From UBA7236 sp964463165 (lineage in GTDB: Bacteria > Bacteroidota > Bacteroidia > Chitinophagales > BACL12): a DNA stretch of 64,000 nucleotides. The DNA is taken from positions 177,474 to 241,473 of the forward strand of contig CAYXBK010000004.1 in the NCBI GenBank assembly GCA_964463165.1. Reading direction: 5' to 3'. The position numbers were made by a program, and so were the translations under genes. The notes under the pieces were generated by a model. The model was not told the origin of the DNA. It searched no databases and worked only from the letters and a program-made list of their open reading frames with translations. This document shows positions 51,809 to 60,209 of the stretch, piece after piece (position 1 is the first letter of the stretch; each line of letters opens with the position of its first letter).

Positions 51809-52135
51809 TTATAAAATTGGGCCAATCTTTATAATTGCAAAGTCGGGATCAGAGGGATGCTTTTGAATTGAAAATTCATTTCTTTGAATTTCAGACATCA
51901 TCACTGTATTCATGTAAACCTGAAATCCACTTTCTCGAAGGAATTGAGACACAATTGTCGCAAATTGAACTGCTTCTGCAACGTGTTCGCAGCGTATTGC
52001 TACAGATGAAACATTTAAGGTACGCAACGCCAAAATAATTTGAGTCTTTAATTCATCAGTAAGATTTCGCGTAAAATCTGGCGATACGTAGTAAACTACA
52101 TTATCGCCGAAAACATTTTTTTGAATGATGTCCAT
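51809..52135 (-). CDS. GDN-motif plus alpha/beta domain protein
   Basis: A 108-residue soluble protein. It opens MDIIQKNVFGDN, nearly the same words (INQKNVFGAN) as the small membrane protein upstream. The rest reads SVAIRCEHVAEAVQFATIVS, QFLRESGFQVYMN and a final DFAIIKIGP, an alternating strand-helix-strand-helix-strand order. The same order recurs in the C-terminal domain of the protein at 54494 (TSEAHTFAYEILQFLNTKGY then VVVKIFD). It follows the membrane protein gene after five bases. Confidence 0.5.
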   Translation of the reverse strand: MDIIQKNVFGDNVVYYVSPDFTRNLTDELKTQIILALRTLNVSSVAIRCEHVAEAVQFATIVSQFLRESGFQVYMNTVMMSEIQRNEFSIQKHPSDPDFAIIKIGPIL

Positions 52136-52140
52136 TGAGG

Positions 52141-52299
52141 TTATTTTATAAAATCGTAAATAATACTTGCAATTATACTGGTAAGTATACCTGCTATGAA
52201 ACCCTGCACTCTATGATTAGCGAATACTTTTATTATTGTGTTGGAGGTTTTGACCTTATTAGCCCCAAACACATTTTTCTGATTTATATTATCTCCCAT
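52141..52299 (-). CDS. small membrane protein with the GDN-type motif
   Basis: A 52-residue protein (MGDNINQKNVFGANKV then VQGFIAGILTSIIASIIYDF), with one C-terminal membrane helix. Its N-terminal words match those of the next gene. Start at ATG 52299; a longer in-frame reading to 52380 has no support. Together with 51809 it looks like the protein at 54494 split in two. Confidence 0.5.
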   Translation of the reverse strand: MGDNINQKNVFGANKVKTSNTIIKVFANHRVQGFIAGILTSIIASIIYDFIK

Positions 52300-52409
52300 A
52301 GTTTTTTTATTGATTGTTACTTCTAAAAAACTTACAAAAATATGATTTTCTAATCGCCTTGCAGAATGATGCTTGTTCAAAGAAGTATATGTTATTTGCT
52401 ATAAATAGC

Positions 52410-52465
52410 AAATTTACCCCCCTTATATCTCAAAACCATATCGCATAGAATAGGTGAAGAATTAT
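52410..52465 (+). promoter_or_regulatory. shared 56-bp upstream element, copy B
   Basis: Starts aaatttaccccccttatatc and ends gtgaagaattat; see copy A at 50420. It lies 26 bases upstream of the ardC-like start. Its last part (gtgaagaattattctttcac) is close to palindromic. Confidence 0.75.
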
Positions 52466-52491
52466 TCTTTCACAATTAAATCTATGTAGTT

Positions 52492-53406
52492 ATGACAACT
52501 CAATCGAGTCAATCGCAAATCAAACAAGATGTATTCACCATCGTCAGCAATCGCATTATTGAATTACTTGAAAAAGGCACGGTGCCGTGGCGAAAGCCAT
52601 GGAGAGAAGCAACCTATCCTCGCAACATGATCACCCTTCGACCTTACCGGGGTCTGAATGTGTTGATTCTCGCATCAATGGGATATGCAAACAACTGGTT
52701 TCTCACCTTAAAGCAAATCAATGAATTAGGTGGCAGAGTAAAGAAAGGCGAACACGCCTATCCTGTTGTCTATTGGTCAGAAAAAACAGGTAAAGAAAAC
52801 GAGCAAGGAGAAAAAGGAACAAAACGCATCCTTCGGTACTATTCCGTTTTCAATATTGAGCAATGCATCAATATTCCTGAAAATCGAATTCCTGACCTTC
52901 AGTTCAATAACAATGATCCAATTAGGGCATGTGAAGAAGTCATTGAAAACATGCAGTTAAAACCGATCATTAAACACAAGGGACAAAAGGCATATTACGA
53001 TCCTGTATTGGATTTTATCAATATGCCGAAGATTAAAACCTTTGATGATAGTGAGAGCTATTATGTCACCCTCTTCCATGAGGTCGTACATTCAACTGGG
53101 CATGCAAAAAGGTTGAACAGAAAGGAAGTTGCAGAGCCAAACGAATATGGATCAGAACCATATTCAGAAGAAGAATTGGTGGCACAAATCGGAGCATGTT
53201 TTCTTGCATCACATACCGGTTGCTCTATGAAACATTTTGAAAATGATGTTGCATATATCGATGGTTGGTTGAAGAAATTAAAAGCTGATAAGCGATTCAT
53301 TCTATTTGCAAGTTCAAAAGCGCAACGTGCTGTTGATTTTATTTTAAATCAACCCATTGCTGAGAACCAAACAGAATTAGAATCAGTTGAAACGCAAGTT
53401 AATTAA
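52492..53406 (+). CDS. ArdC-like antirestriction protein with zincin domain
   Basis: A 304-residue protein of the ArdC group. Residues 10-110 form the N-terminal ssDNA-binding domain (IIELLEKGTVPWRKPW, YRGLNVLILASMGY, then KKGEHAYPVVYW). A metallopeptidase domain follows with the zinc motif HEVVHSTGH and a second ligand region EELVAQIGACFL. ArdC proteins protect incoming plasmid DNA against host restriction and are typical cargo of conjugative elements. It is controlled by the 56-bp element. Confidence 0.85.
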   Translation: MTTQSSQSQIKQDVFTIVSNRIIELLEKGTVPWRKPWREATYPRNMITLRPYRGLNVLILASMGYANNWFLTLKQINELGGRVKKGEHAYPVVYWSEKTGKENEQGEKGTKRILRYYSVFNIEQCINIPENRIPDLQFNNNDPIRACEEVIENMQLKPIIKHKGQKAYYDPVLDFINMPKIKTFDDSESYYVTLFHEVVHSTGHAKRLNRKEVAEPNEYGSEPYSEEELVAQIGACFLASHTGCSMKHFENDVAYIDGWLKKLKADKRFILFASSKAQRAVDFILNQPIAENQTELESVETQVN

Positions 53407-53473
53407 AGAGAATACCTCTTGAGTATTACAATCCGGTTAACATAGCTGTGGGGGTTAAATATACCGGAAAGTG

Positions 53474-53506
53474 AAGCCTGAACAAACAATGTTCGGGCTT
53501 TTTTTA
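53474..53506 (+). terminator. rho-independent terminator after the ardC-like gene
   Basis: An imperfect stem (aagcctgaaca with tgttcgggctt) is followed by a T-run ttttttta. It lies 68 bases downstream of the ardC-like stop. Confidence 0.75.
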
Positions 53507-53568
53507 TTGTTTCTAATACTATTAGGTTTCCGGAAAAGAAAATTCCGACATTTCTCGCAATTGCAATA

Positions 53569-54426
53569 TCATTTTAAAAAAAATAAATGCTTCATCTCAA
53601 ATTTTTCAATAGTTGTTTTTGCAGATTGCATCTTTTCGTTTGCTGAAATCAGTTCAGTTGATAATGTGGAAAAATTATTGATAGCAGTTGATTTAAATTT
53701 TTCATACTTTTCCGCACAAATGTTTAATTTTCTTGAAGTATCACTCATTGTATAAAACAATTCATCCGTAGGCAGGGTGGAATAAAATTTAATCACATTA
53801 TCTGCTATATGGTGCACTAAATTATTTAATAAATAAGTTATTGATTGTGGTTTTTTAAATTCAGGGTTGCTCATGATAGCAATCATATTCTCAATATATA
53901 TGTTTTTGCTCCTCAAATTTTCAGAAACTATTCTTCCTGAATAGTTATTAAAATTATGCATAGAATCGTTCCACTCATCAGATATTTCAAAATAAGCCTT
54001 TCGATTTATTGCAAATACTTCCGCAATATGTTGCTCCTTAATAAGCAAAGAATCTATGGAACGTTCCAACAAGTAGTATGCGTTTATTTTTTCTTCAGCT
54101 TCACCTTTTTTATTTGTAAAAAATATATTTAATCTGTCTTTGCTAGAAACTTCTTTTAATTTATCTACCGGAATATGGTTATGTCTAAAATCTTCAAAAC
54201 GATCTTCATTAATACTTTCAACCAATTTCTTAAGGGTTACAGTCTGCTGATGTATTGGCCCGACACTTAAATCAATCCATTTAAACAGATATAATTGATT
54301 TCGTATGATCTCATTTTTTATCCTATATTGACCTCGTAAAAAATCTGCAAGCCGTGTTAATCCAAATAGAAAAAGCGCAAATGCAAATGGTAAGAGTGTT
54401 ACAACCCAGTTAATTTGTTGAGGCAT
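53569..54426 (-). CDS. membrane-anchored helical protein
   Basis: A 285-residue protein with an N-terminal membrane helix (WVVTLLPFAFALFLFGL) at about residues 7-23, and a long all-helical soluble region with coiled-coil stretches. No family was recognised. Its build is like that of the protein at 50519 but the sequences are not alike. It lies downstream of the protein at 54494 on the same strand, 67 bases apart, a possible operon. Confidence 0.5.
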   Translation of the reverse strand: MPQQINWVVTLLPFAFALFLFGLTRLADFLRGQYRIKNEIIRNQLYLFKWIDLSVGPIHQQTVTLKKLVESINEDRFEDFRHNHIPVDKLKEVSSKDRLNIFFTNKKGEAEEKINAYYLLERSIDSLLIKEQHIAEVFAINRKAYFEISDEWNDSMHNFNNYSGRIVSENLRSKNIYIENMIAIMSNPEFKKPQSITYLLNNLVHHIADNVIKFYSTLPTDELFYTMSDTSRKLNICAEKYEKFKSTAINNFSTLSTELISANEKMQSAKTTIEKFEMKHLFFLK

Positions 54427-54493
54427 GTATGGTGTATTTTCGGAATTGATATGTTACACATTCTTTTTTATGTAAATGACACAAAAAATAATT

Positions 54494-55192
54494 CTAATAA
54501 GGCGAATCAAATATTTTTACAACAACCATAGTATCTTCTAAATAAATTGCTGCTCCTTTGGGTTTTTCACCTCCGTAACCGCCCATTTCAGAATCAATCG
54601 CGTTCCAAGTTACATACCCTTTGGTATTTAAAAATTGTAATATCTCATATGCGAACGTATGAGCTTCGGAGGTTCCTGATGCATCAACAATTTCAATCCT
54701 GCAAGTCTTTTTCATGTTATTTACTTTTATGATGCTATCAATTTGATTGATAAGTATTTGCTTTGAAAGAGGATCTAAAATTCTTTGAGTTTTTTGAACA
54801 TTCACCGTATTGTAATCACCAATAATTCCATTGTTTTCCTGAACATTAATTTGTTTTCCACCATAATTATTATTCTGAACCGCTACATCCTGTTTTTCAG
54901 TTTTACTTTCAGGCGATGGTTTAAATTTTGTGTCATCTTTTGATTTATCAATAACAGGGTTTTTAATAATGTTTGGAGTATCAACATTACTTAAAGTAGT
55001 AGTAACAGCTGATAAATGATTGTCTGGCACTTCTTCACTTTTATGATTTAATATTTGCGAATACCAAAAATATCCCGCTATAGGAATTAATATGCATATT
55101 GCTATTCGCGCATATTTATTTGACCATAGTGTATACAGGAGATCAGTATGTGTCCTGCCGACTTTTTCCTCTGGTAAGCGTTTTTTAGTCAT
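54494..55192 (-). CDS. membrane protein with GDN-type segment and alpha/beta domain
   Basis: A 232-residue protein. A membrane helix (IAICILIPIAGYFWYSQIL) lies at about residues 31-49. A linker follows, then an Asn/Gly-rich repetitive segment (NNNYGGKQINVQENNGIIGD), then from about residue 150 a domain with TCRIEIVDASGTSEAHTFAY, EILQFLNTKGYVTWN and a final MVVVKIFDSPY. This last domain follows the same order as the protein at 51809. The domain is of unknown function. The helix would place it in the periplasm or cytosol next to the membrane. Confidence 0.55.
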   Translation of the reverse strand: MTKKRLPEEKVGRTHTDLLYTLWSNKYARIAICILIPIAGYFWYSQILNHKSEEVPDNHLSAVTTTLSNVDTPNIIKNPVIDKSKDDTKFKPSPESKTEKQDVAVQNNNYGGKQINVQENNGIIGDYNTVNVQKTQRILDPLSKQILINQIDSIIKVNNMKKTCRIEIVDASGTSEAHTFAYEILQFLNTKGYVTWNAIDSEMGGYGGEKPKGAAIYLEDTMVVVKIFDSPY

Positions 55193-55700
55193 AGATAATT
55201 ATGAGCAAAGATATGATAATGAGAGGATGGTTTATATCTCTTTTTACACCATCTGGATGTCACTAAAAATAGTGAATTTTCAATCCATCACATTGAGAAA
55301 TTTAATGACTCATTAACTGCTTCTCTATAATTCTCTACCGGTTCCCTCATGAGAACGAGGGATTCACACTAAAAATGATGTCATTCCCTAAATGATAATT
55401 GAAAGCTGACAACGCTATGTTATTCCATACGTCTATAATGTGAAATTCATTGCAAAACCATACATTCGTGTCAGAAAAAACAAAAAGACATATAAAGAAT
55501 TGGCGTTTAGTCACTCTACAATAGAAAACTGGTAATTTTTTAAGGATGTAGGAACACTGATCGCTAAAGTCACGGCGTGGGCTTTAGCATTCTTGCATCC
55601 GGGCATACCAGTGCCTCTATTGTGGAATCGTTAAATGTCTCACGTAGCTTTGTTTTTATGCACCTATATAATTTCATTTTTACAACTTTAAAACAGCATT
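55193..55700. other. gene-poor stretch at the island edge
   Basis: No convincing gene. A short inverted repeat (tccctc/gagggt-type arms) lies at 55347-55366. Two short ORF remnants are seen: one at about 55440-55532 (basic, KKTYKELAFSHSTIENW) and one at about 55568-55660 described separately. Confidence 0.35.
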
Positions 55701-55720
55701 ATGAAATCTCAACCCAAATC
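55568..55720 (+). pseudogene. possible remnant of a LuxR-type helix-turn-helix
   Basis: One frame reads GFSILASGHTSASIVESLNV then SRSFVFMHLYNF, the same order as LuxR C-terminal helix-turn-helix domains (LLAxGxxxxxIAxxLxxSxxTVxxH). The N-terminal part of such a protein is missing and a stop lies just upstream, so if real it is a remnant. The match is weak. Confidence 0.25.
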
Positions 55721-58364
55721 TTCAAATCATCTCCGAAAACTGACTTATCTATTATTGTGTTTATTTTCTTTCAGTTATTTATTAAGCATGAATGGAGATA
55801 GAAATATTTTTTATACGGTGAGCGATTTATTAGATGTAAACGATGACACCATACCAGAAGAAATTTCGTATGGTGACACTGTTTCATATGCAGATGGTGC
55901 TGATACCATTTTTCAAATTAACGATAGCATACCTGATTCATTGGCAATGATGATGGATATTGAGCCTACAGGTAATATCTATATGACTTTTGGTGGAGCA
56001 TCAAAGGCGGTAAATCAAGCTCAATATGGAATACATATTGGTGGCATGTTTGATCATTCAACAATGCCAAATGATGGAACAAGTCAATATGGTTGGCAAT
56101 GGCTTATTGATCTTGCACCTGAAGTCCTTCGTTTCCCGTCAGGCTCGTATAGCAGATTTATGCATTTATTACACAACACAAATGGAACACAAGCGGTAGG
56201 TTACGGATATAATGTTTTTGAAATTGCCAGATATTATGATTGGACAGATGATACTATGAATTATACATTTAGTGCTTTGTCATCAATGGATTCAGATCAC
56301 ATATTAAATGATAATTTGACAGAATTATCATCTTGGATTAATGCGAACCAAGTAGTTCCTTTTGATAATTTCCGAAAAAAATGGTTCTCACAACAATGTG
56401 AAACAAGAAGATATATTGATGACTTTATAAAATTGGTAAATCAAATTGATTCTGCATATCCCGGAAGACCAGCAACTAAAGTGATTCTTGATTTAAATAT
56501 TGTCAGTGAACGAGCAACTGAATGTCGGGCAATTGCCGATACCTTACGTGCGCATAATGTGAACGTAGTCGGGGTGGAAATGGGAAATGAAACGTATGGC
56601 AACTTTTATTGTGATGCAATGGAATTTCAAGGTTTTGAAGATTATTACAAATTTATCAAAGGAACAAACTTGACCGGAAATTCAAATGTGCTGCTAAATC
56701 TGATTGGAACAAATGATATGTGGGATGATCATGACTATATCACAAAATTTAAAACAGGTGGCGGGTTTAATTACAAAATTGGTGTTTGTGGAATGCCACT
56801 CGGAGGAGAATTTGCTTTCAAACGTGATCCTGGTGATGATGGCTGTGCATTGACTAGTAGTTGGAACGATACATTGAGGAGAAAATATTATGAAAAAGTT
56901 ACCGGTTCATCTAAATATAGATTCGATGCTGTCATTATGCATACTTATTATGAGCCTGATAATTGGCAGGATATTCCAAAAGATCATCTTGACCCTGTAA
57001 CAACTTGCACAGATGATAGCGACCTATGGAGCTATGATACATATGACTCTAGGCTTAAACCTGCATTTGATACAATCATTGGAATCGGAAACAAAATAGG
57101 TAACTTTAGGTGGTTCCTCACCAGAGGAGACACAGTCTCATACAAGGCATCGATGGACGAATTCAACAGATATTTCGATTTTGATTTGCCAAGCGATTCA
57201 GCTTTCAGAAAAGAATTATGGACTACTGAATGGAATTTAAAAGATGAAAGTAAAAATTTAGATGGTCCCGAGCCTGAGGACGATGCTGATCCGTTAAAAA
57301 TTGCAGTATACAGCAATGGTTTCACTCATGGTTATCTTCAGTTTCAGTGGTGGTTGAAAAATATGAAGATCAACTACGATAATGATTATTATAATAACTT
57401 TTACTCCTATGCTACTGTGCAAAATTTTGCAGGCGGGACTTCAACTGATTTAGTTTCGACCTCAGATACACTCGAGAGGGCATATTATTCTACTGATACG
57501 TGCCCTTATGCGAACAATTGTTTTGCAACATGTGCATTTGATGATAACTGGGACAAGAGAATTTATCATATTCGAAGAACAACTTATTTTACGACGTATA
57601 TGATTAGTGAGATTTACAAAAAGAATTTAAAGTATGTCCCAGCGAATTTTTATTTAGGGTCGAGCAATTTGAATATGCAGCCTACTGTATTTATAACACC
57701 TGCAAAAGACACATTGTATATTTACTATTCAAATGTGAAAAACGATTTTCAAAATTACATTATTGATCCTGGCACAATCGCTTCATTGTATACAGGGGCG
57801 TTAGGAGTTGATTTGGGATTATCGACAGTGACTTACCTTCAGGCAAAACAATTATATTCAACTTCGGGTAAAAGTTCCCTTTTTGATTCCTTGATCAATT
57901 ATTGTTATTTATCAACAGGTCATCCTTTTGAAATTAAAGCTCTGACCGAAGCTGGGCTTGATTCTGCTATCATTACTTCGGATAATGACCCTGATTGCGG
58001 CGGGGGCATTATATACCCAAATGGTTGTTTATCCGCACCACCTTATTCGCTAGGATATTTTAAAGTTCCTATTGAGCCATTTTATATTCCAAAAAAACTT
58101 TTAGATGAAAGCAACTCAAATATTCATCTGTATCCGAACCCAACGGCAACCTATTTCAAAGTCAAACGTGATAACATCTCTGCAAATGATCCCTCAAAAA
58201 TAGATATTAAAATCATGACGCTCAACGGAAGTATTATTTTTGAAACAAATGCAAACTATGATTACGGTATTGAGGTATCGAATTTGCCTGCCGGATGCTA
58301 TGTAGTTCGTATTACTGATGAAGGTTCTAATAATTATTATAAGCAATTAATAAAAACAGAATAA
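55701..58364 (+). CDS. T9SS-secreted clan GH-A-like protein
   Basis: An 887-residue secreted protein. An N-terminal signal segment (YLLLCLFSFSYLLS) precedes the mature part. A TIM-barrel of glycoside hydrolase clan A type is suggested by VLRFPSGSYSRFMH near residue 140, VVGVEMGNETYGNF with a candidate acid/base E297, and LWTTEWNLKDE with candidate nucleophile E510. A C-terminal T9SS type A sorting domain ends the protein (IHLYPNPTATYFKVK then GCYVVRITDEG). The sugar substrate is unknown. It is the first of four secreted genes in a row, the next beginning 7 bases after its stop. Confidence 0.65.
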   Translation: MKSQPKSSNHLRKLTYLLLCLFSFSYLLSMNGDRNIFYTVSDLLDVNDDTIPEEISYGDTVSYADGADTIFQINDSIPDSLAMMMDIEPTGNIYMTFGGASKAVNQAQYGIHIGGMFDHSTMPNDGTSQYGWQWLIDLAPEVLRFPSGSYSRFMHLLHNTNGTQAVGYGYNVFEIARYYDWTDDTMNYTFSALSSMDSDHILNDNLTELSSWINANQVVPFDNFRKKWFSQQCETRRYIDDFIKLVNQIDSAYPGRPATKVILDLNIVSERATECRAIADTLRAHNVNVVGVEMGNETYGNFYCDAMEFQGFEDYYKFIKGTNLTGNSNVLLNLIGTNDMWDDHDYITKFKTGGGFNYKIGVCGMPLGGEFAFKRDPGDDGCALTSSWNDTLRRKYYEKVTGSSKYRFDAVIMHTYYEPDNWQDIPKDHLDPVTTCTDDSDLWSYDTYDSRLKPAFDTIIGIGNKIGNFRWFLTRGDTVSYKASMDEFNRYFDFDLPSDSAFRKELWTTEWNLKDESKNLDGPEPEDDADPLKIAVYSNGFTHGYLQFQWWLKNMKINYDNDYYNNFYSYATVQNFAGGTSTDLVSTSDTLERAYYSTDTCPYANNCFATCAFDDNWDKRIYHIRRTTYFTTYMISEIYKKNLKYVPANFYLGSSNLNMQPTVFITPAKDTLYIYYSNVKNDFQNYIIDPGTIASLYTGALGVDLGLSTVTYLQAKQLYSTSGKSSLFDSLINYCYLSTGHPFEIKALTEAGLDSAIITSDNDPDCGGGIIYPNGCLSAPPYSLGYFKVPIEPFYIPKKLLDESNSNIHLYPNPTATYFKVKRDNISANDPSKIDIKIMTLNGSIIFETNANYDYGIEVSNLPAGCYVVRITDEGSNNYYKQLIKTE

Positions 58365-58371
58365 ATAATAG

Positions 58372-59283
58372 ATGAACCAAAATGTTATTTTAACTAAACG
58401 AATAAATGCTTATGCAATTGCTGCCGGATGCTTTTTGTATCTTAACCAAGAAGCATCCGCTCAGGTTGTATATACCGATATTGATCCTGATATAATCTTG
58501 AATGAAGGTGATGAGGACGCTGATATTGATATGGACGAGGATGGCACATTCGATTTTTTCTTTCATAATAATTCATTCCTTTATTATCACGAAAGCTGGC
58601 TATCGTTTCGCACGATGCAGAATATTTTAGTTGGACCTGATACGAATGGAATTGGTTTGGTGGGTATTTCAAATTACTTTACAACTGGCTATGGCGAATT
58701 TACTCGTTATTACCCATTTGCACTTGTTCAGAATTCCGTTATCAATGAGTTAAACGAGTGGCAAACCTATGAGACACAAATTATGGCATTGAGAGCGTTA
58801 AGTGAGGATGGTGAAATTGTTGGATTTGGATTTTATTGTGACTGGTATAATGTCGCCACTTCGGAAACTATTGACAAATATTTGGGAGTGAAGTTTAAAG
58901 ATGCAACCAACCAACTTCACTATGGTTGGATTCGATGTGATGTGCTAGATGAAGGGAGAACATTGATTATAAAAGATTATGCTTATGAACTTGAACCAGA
59001 ATATACGATTGTCGCCGGAGATACTGTTCACTATGTTGGCATTGAACAGCAACAAAATAATTTGAGTCCAAATATTTATTCTTTTGGAAACAATTTGCAT
59101 ATAAATCTCAAAGAAATAATTAATTGCAAAGTTTCAATGTATGATATTAATGGAGGGGAAATATTTACTGATTATTTAAAGGAAACAAATTATTCGGTAA
59201 AATTACCGATACCGAAAGGTGTATATGTTGTGAAATTAGAATCGGACGATATTATCTTTTCAAAGAAAATATTTATTCAGTGA
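58372..59283 (+). CDS. T9SS-sorted 'GWIR' family protein 1
   Basis: A 303-residue secreted protein, first of three paralogues. Seen: a signal region (AYAIAAGCFLYLNQEASA), VVYTDIDPDI as opening of the mature part, an acidic calcium-loop-like DADIDMDEDGTFDFFF, the segment HYGWIRCDVLDEGRTLIIKD and YAYELEPEYTIVAGD, and a C-terminal T9SS sorting domain (GVYVVKLES). The GWIR...YAYE...I.AGD order resembles cargo of PEP-CTERM systems in other phyla, here with a T9SS tail. Function unknown, probably surface or matrix. Confidence 0.7.
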   Translation: MNQNVILTKRINAYAIAAGCFLYLNQEASAQVVYTDIDPDIILNEGDEDADIDMDEDGTFDFFFHNNSFLYYHESWLSFRTMQNILVGPDTNGIGLVGISNYFTTGYGEFTRYYPFALVQNSVINELNEWQTYETQIMALRALSEDGEIVGFGFYCDWYNVATSETIDKYLGVKFKDATNQLHYGWIRCDVLDEGRTLIIKDYAYELEPEYTIVAGDTVHYVGIEQQQNNLSPNIYSFGNNLHINLKEIINCKVSMYDINGGEIFTDYLKETNYSVKLPIPKGVYVVKLESDDIIFSKKIFIQ

Positions 59284-60176
59284 AAAAAGAGCAATTATTA
59301 GCACAGTATTCAACACTCGCATTGAGTATTCTTCTTTGTAAAAATTCTGAAGGTCAAGTATTATACACCGATATTGATCCAAATGTTTGGTGGCAGTGGG
59401 ATGCAAATGATTTTGAATTACTAATTGACGTTGATCAAGACGGTCTCATGGACTTTAGATTCTTTACCTGCTCATCGTGGACAGAATATTATTCATGTAG
59501 CGGGTTTGCAGGTGCTTTTTTTATTTCTGCATATCGTTCAAACCTTTTGGGAAATACAATGCTTCCTTTGCCTACACCATCTGAATTGGGTTGTGTCTGT
59601 GTTGGAATATGTGATAGTTTTTATAATCAAACAATGGGAGTAAGACCCGCACTCTTGGGAGACACTATATCCTTAGAAGATAATTGGGGCATTGCTGAAT
59701 TAATATATGCTGAAAACGATTGCGATTCTCCTGACCCTCATTATGGTCTACTTACCCGAACTGATGATTATGATTACTATATTCCACTACAATTAAAAGA
59801 CCACGGAATTCATTTCGGTTGGGTGAGACTAGATCATTTAGCGATTATCGCTGAAAAAATAATATTTGATATGGCCTATGAAACTCAAGAAGGGCAACCG
59901 ATAATTGCGGGAGACACGAGTGATCTTGTCGATGTTGAACAATTGGAAGATAATTTTATTTCAAATATTTATTGCTATGAAGGAATCTTAAACATATCAC
60001 TACATGAAAGACTTGATGGTAAAATTATTCTATACGATATGCATGGAAATGAAATATTCACTGATTATTTAAACGATAAATATTATTCAACTCAATTAAA
60101 TGTTCCTCGTGGTATTTATATGGTGAAACTTGAAACTAATAACATCAACTTTTCAAAGCAAATATTTATTCAGTAA
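59280..60176 (+). CDS. T9SS-sorted 'GWIR' family protein 2
   Basis: A 298-residue secreted protein, second of the three paralogues. The same landmarks are seen: VLYTDIDPNVW, an acidic loop (DVDQDGLMDFRFF), HFGWVRLDHLAIIAEK, YETQEGQPIIAGD and a T9SS sorting tail (GIYMVKLET). A Cys-rich patch (GCVCVGICDSFY) is unique to this copy. It starts with GTG in a 4-base overlap (GTGA) with the stop of the previous gene, so translation is coupled. Confidence 0.7.
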   Translation: MKKEQLLAQYSTLALSILLCKNSEGQVLYTDIDPNVWWQWDANDFELLIDVDQDGLMDFRFFTCSSWTEYYSCSGFAGAFFISAYRSNLLGNTMLPLPTPSELGCVCVGICDSFYNQTMGVRPALLGDTISLEDNWGIAELIYAENDCDSPDPHYGLLTRTDDYDYYIPLQLKDHGIHFGWVRLDHLAIIAEKIIFDMAYETQEGQPIIAGDTSDLVDVEQLEDNFISNIYCYEGILNISLHERLDGKIILYDMHGNEIFTDYLNDKYYSTQLNVPRGIYMVKLETNNINFSKQIFIQ

Positions 60177-60209
60177 TGGGTCATCAGTTAACAGGAAATT
60201 CGTAAAGCA

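Larger units (their letters stand above)
41430..55500. mobile_element. putative mobile or genomic island
   Basis: The segment is more A+T-rich than the flanking DNA and holds a large serine recombinase, a VirD4/TraG-type ATPase, an ArdC-type antirestriction protein, an XRE regulator, a RuvC-fold protein, toxin-like and nuclease-like genes and many unknowns. Boundaries are inferred from gene content; no flanking direct repeats were found by eye. No relaxase or mating-pore genes are seen. Confidence 0.5.
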
